7,187 nucleotides of DNA from JBCBSZ01 sp039197885 (lineage in GTDB: Bacteria; Actinomycetota; Acidimicrobiia; Acidimicrobiales; Poriferisodalaceae): contig JBCCTY010000207.1 in NCBI GenBank assembly GCA_039197885.1, positions 1-7,187 on the forward strand. Reading direction: 5' to 3'. The number at the start of each line of letters is the position of its first letter. Position 1 is the stretch's first letter. The translations under genes were made by a program, and so were the position numbers. The notes under the pieces were generated by a model. That model did not search any database and was not told the DNA's origin. It saw only the letters and a program-made list of their open reading frames with translations. This document shows positions 5,586 through 7,187 of this stretch, piece after piece.

Positions 5586-5862
5586 CGCGGGCACGGTCCA
5601 GTCTCGCCCGGCCGAGGCGGGACGGCCGACCGGGGCGCTCACACGGGAGGTGTCGCACCCGGACGGTGGGGCTCGGCCCACCTCGTCGGGGTCGCGCCCC
5701 GGCCGATGCCCGCCCGCGGGTTCCGTACCACCACGGACCGTGGGAGGACGCGCTCGAACCGCCTGCTCGTGGACGTACGGTCGTGGGAGCGCGGGTCGAC
5801 CGCTCACCGACGGGGCCCCTCCGACCGATGGGAGACCGACGGGCGAACCGCTCGAGGACGAC
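5586..5862. other. 277-nt divergent intergenic region
   Basis: This gap separates the divergent starts of the MFS gene and the secreted-protein gene and must hold both promoters. It is as GC-rich as the coding DNA. Open frames cross it (for example an ATG at 5666), but their products are Arg/Pro/Gly-rich with no domain and look like shadows. I see no tRNA, no riboswitch-like structure and no clear inverted repeat. One TANNNT match (TACGGT at 5776-5781) is the only promoter hint for the + strand gene. Confidence 0.6.
5776..5781 (+). promoter_or_regulatory. Weak -10-like element upstream of the secreted-protein gene
   Basis: TACGGT fits TANNNT. TCGAAC at 5754-5759, 16 nt upstream, matches TTGACA at 3 positions only. 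It would give a leader of about 75 nt before the GTG at 5863. TANNNT matches are expected by chance, so this is only a pointer. Confidence 0.15.
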
Positions 5863-7187
5863 GTGCAGCCACGGACCACCCCAGGACGTACGACCAGGTC
5901 AGGCGCGGTCTCCGTCGCGCTCGTGATCGTCGCCGGCACCCTCGCCACGCTGGTCGCCGTGGCGACGGCGTCGGGTGACCCCGACCCCTGGCGCAGCAAC
6001 GACCACGCCCGCCGCCTCGTCGTCGAGGTCGGTGCCGGCGCGACCGCCCGCCTCGACGAGGTGGTCGTCGTGCCCGTCGACCTCACACCGTCGGGTTCGA
6101 CCGACCTCGATCCGGCGTCGGTGCTCGTGATCGAGGTGGACGAGGACGGTGACGTGGTCGGCGAGGTCCCCGTCCAGGTCGAGGACGTGGCGACGCCGAA
6201 CGACGCCCGGATCGTGTTCGCCGCGACGGGCGCCACGGCCGCGAACGCGACGAGGCGCTTCCACGTCTACGTCGGTGAGGTCGGGGATGGCGCGCCCGGC
6301 TGGTCGGGAGCCGCTCTCGTCACGACGACCGACACGTCCGACGAGGGCCAGGACGTCTGGCGGGTCGAGAACGCCACGGGTGCGCTGAGCTACGTGCAGG
6401 ACGCCGGCGGCTTCTCGAGCTACGACGACCTGACCGGCGACGACTGGATCTCCTGGAACCCGAAGAACGCCGGCGAGATCAACGCCGAGAGCATCTTCCG
6501 TGGCATCCCCAACGCCGTCTTCGACGGGCCCGGCACCGACTACTTCCACCCCGGTCACCCCACGTCGACGAGCACGCTGCTGGTCGACGGTCCGGTCCGG
6601 ACCGTGATCCGCTCCGAGGCGAACGGGGCGGCCTGGGTGTCGGAGTGGACGATCGGGCCCCGGAGCGCCACGTTCGAGATGCTCGCCACCGACGTCGGGA
6701 CGTGGTGGTTCCTCTACGAGGGCACGCCGGGCGGGGCGCTCGAGCCGGCCACCGACGACGTCGTGCTCTCCGACGGGACGGCGACGTTGTTGTCGTCGCC
6801 TCCGTCGAACGCCGATCTCCCCGACCCGGAGTGGGCGGCCTACCGCGACGGGCTCGACGACCGCAGCCTCCTGCTGGTCTCCCACGACGACGACTCGATC
6901 GCCGATCGACGGGCGATCCTCGACGACGCGATGACCGTGTTCGGCTTCGGACGGTCCAACGCCGTCCCGCAGTTCAGCGGTCCGGGTCGCACGGTCTCGA
7001 TCGAGCTCGTCGAGGACCAAGACGTGGCCCAGCTGGCGACGCGTGCGGCGGCGCACCGTTCGCCGGTGGTCCCGGTCGTCTCCGCGCTCGAGAGTCGTCC
7101 GCCGACGACCACGACCACCACGACGACGACCACCACGACCACCACGACGACGACCACCACGACCGCACCGGCCACGACGACCACCAC
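5863..7187 (+). CDS. Secreted protein of unknown function with Thr-rich linker (3'-partial)
   Basis: The frame is open from the GTG at 5863 to the window end: 441 complete codons, no stop. Residues 1-14 are Arg/Thr-rich (four Arg), 15-36 form a hydrophobic core (AVSVALVIVAGTLATLVAVATA), and cleavage is likely near 36-38, so this is a Sec signal peptide; there is no lipobox Cys. Residues 40-150 look like beta-sandwich strands. Residues 160-365 hold many aromatics and Gly, with FRGIPN (212-217), YFHPGH (227-232), WVSEW (258-262), WWFLYEGTPGG (281-291) and VFGFGR (359-364). I recall similar motifs in uncharacterised bacterial secreted proteins but cannot name a family. Residues 415-434 are 20 consecutive Thr, then APA and more Thr: a linker leading to a missing C-terminal domain or wall/membrane anchor. 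GAGGA (5854-5858) is a Shine-Dalgarno 4 nt before the GTG. Function unknown; polysaccharide or surface binding is a guess. Confidence 0.82.
   Translation, partial: MQPRTTPGRTTRSGAVSVALVIVAGTLATLVAVATASGDPDPWRSNDHARRLVVEVGAGATARLDEVVVVPVDLTPSGSTDLDPASVLVIEVDEDGDVVGEVPVQVEDVATPNDARIVFAATGATAANATRRFHVYVGEVGDGAPGWSGAALVTTTDTSDEGQDVWRVENATGALSYVQDAGGFSSYDDLTGDDWISWNPKNAGEINAESIFRGIPNAVFDGPGTDYFHPGHPTSTSTLLVDGPVRTVIRSEANGAAWVSEWTIGPRSATFEMLATDVGTWWFLYEGTPGGALEPATDDVVLSDGTATLLSSPPSNADLPDPEWAAYRDGLDDRSLLLVSHDDDSIADRRAILDDAMTVFGFGRSNAVPQFSGPGRTVSIELVEDQDVAQLATRAAAHRSPVVPVVSALESRPPTTTTTTTTTTTTTTTTTTTTAPATTTT
7105..7187 (+). repeat. ACG/ACC codon repeat encoding poly-Thr
   Basis: From 7105 to 7164 every codon is ACG or ACC, 20 Thr codons in a row; after GCA-CCG-GCC (APA) four more follow to the edge. 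Within it, a seven-codon pattern (three ACG, two ACC, ACG, ACC) occurs at 7120-7140 and again at 7144-7164, a 24-nt period. This is a coding low-complexity repeat, not a CRISPR or mobile element. It could vary in length between strains by slippage, always in multiples of 3. Confidence 0.9.

Noticed and set aside
5740..5862. Upstream in-frame GTG at 5740 as the start of the secreted protein
   Set aside because: It would put 41 polar residues before the signal peptide and has no better ribosome-binding site than the GTG at 5863.
5666..5926. Possible 86-residue gene in the gap before the secreted-protein gene
   Set aside because: Composition is shadow-like (Arg, Pro, Gly), there is no Shine-Dalgarno or domain, and it overlaps the signal-peptide coding region.
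5899..7056. A 385-residue open frame on the - strand under the secreted-protein gene
   Set aside because: Its product is Arg/Val/Gly-rich with no domain, while the + strand frame has a signal peptide, a Shine-Dalgarno and conserved-looking motifs.
6840..7187. A - strand frame starting with a long poly-Val run
   Set aside because: The Val run is simply the complement of the ACG/ACC Thr repeat.
7105..7187. Tandem repeat considered as a CRISPR array or origin iterons
   Set aside because: There are no unique spacers, the period is codon-based, and the frame stays open as poly-Thr within a clear coding region.

Overview
The window is very GC-rich, densely coded bacterial DNA: mostly TGA stops, G/C-rich third codon positions, short gaps and overlapping start/stop codons. 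Together with candidate leaderless promoters and a long poly-threonine linker in a secreted protein, this suggests an actinobacterium. The Thr-rich linker style recalls Acidimicrobiia (Ilumatobacter-like), but that placement is a guess from memory and was not tested.

Layout. (1) 1-1279, + strand: the C-terminal half of a metal-dependent amidohydrolase of the MTA/SAH deaminase (MtaD/SsnA/TrzA) type, followed after 2 nt by a histidine phosphatase. (2) 1286-2912: a self-contained regulatory unit. A SnoaL/NTF2-like protein on the - strand diverges from a TetR regulator, whose stop overlaps the start of a DUF1990 (UPF0548) protein by 4 nt. A perfect 11-bp inverted repeat lies in the 56-nt divergent gap and is the obvious TetR operator. 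(3) 2943-4410, + strand: a Nudix hydrolase with the N-terminal extension of the 'X-linked nucleoside diphosphate' type, then a class I PPK2 polyphosphate kinase. (4) 4395-5585, - strand: a 12-helix MFS transporter whose 3' end overlaps that of ppk2 by 16 nt, tail to tail. (5) 5586-5862: a 277-nt divergent gap without a convincing gene. (6) 5863 to the window end, + strand: the N-terminal 441 residues of a secreted protein of unknown function with a signal peptide, an aromatic-rich extracellular region and a poly-Thr tract, cut off by the window edge.

How the parts relate. Several products act on nucleotides or phosphate (adenosine-type deaminase, histidine phosphatase, Nudix hydrolase, PPK2), which makes a loose nucleotide/phosphate neighbourhood but not a proven pathway. 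The TetR/SnoaL/DUF1990 unit looks like a ligand-responsive module whose effector cannot be read from sequence. The MFS transporter and the secreted protein are divergent and probably independent.

I see no mobile element, CRISPR array, tRNA or rRNA. Most of the window is ordinary chromosome. The best leads are the operator lying inside divergent, apparently leaderless promoters, and the uncharacterised secreted Thr-linker protein.
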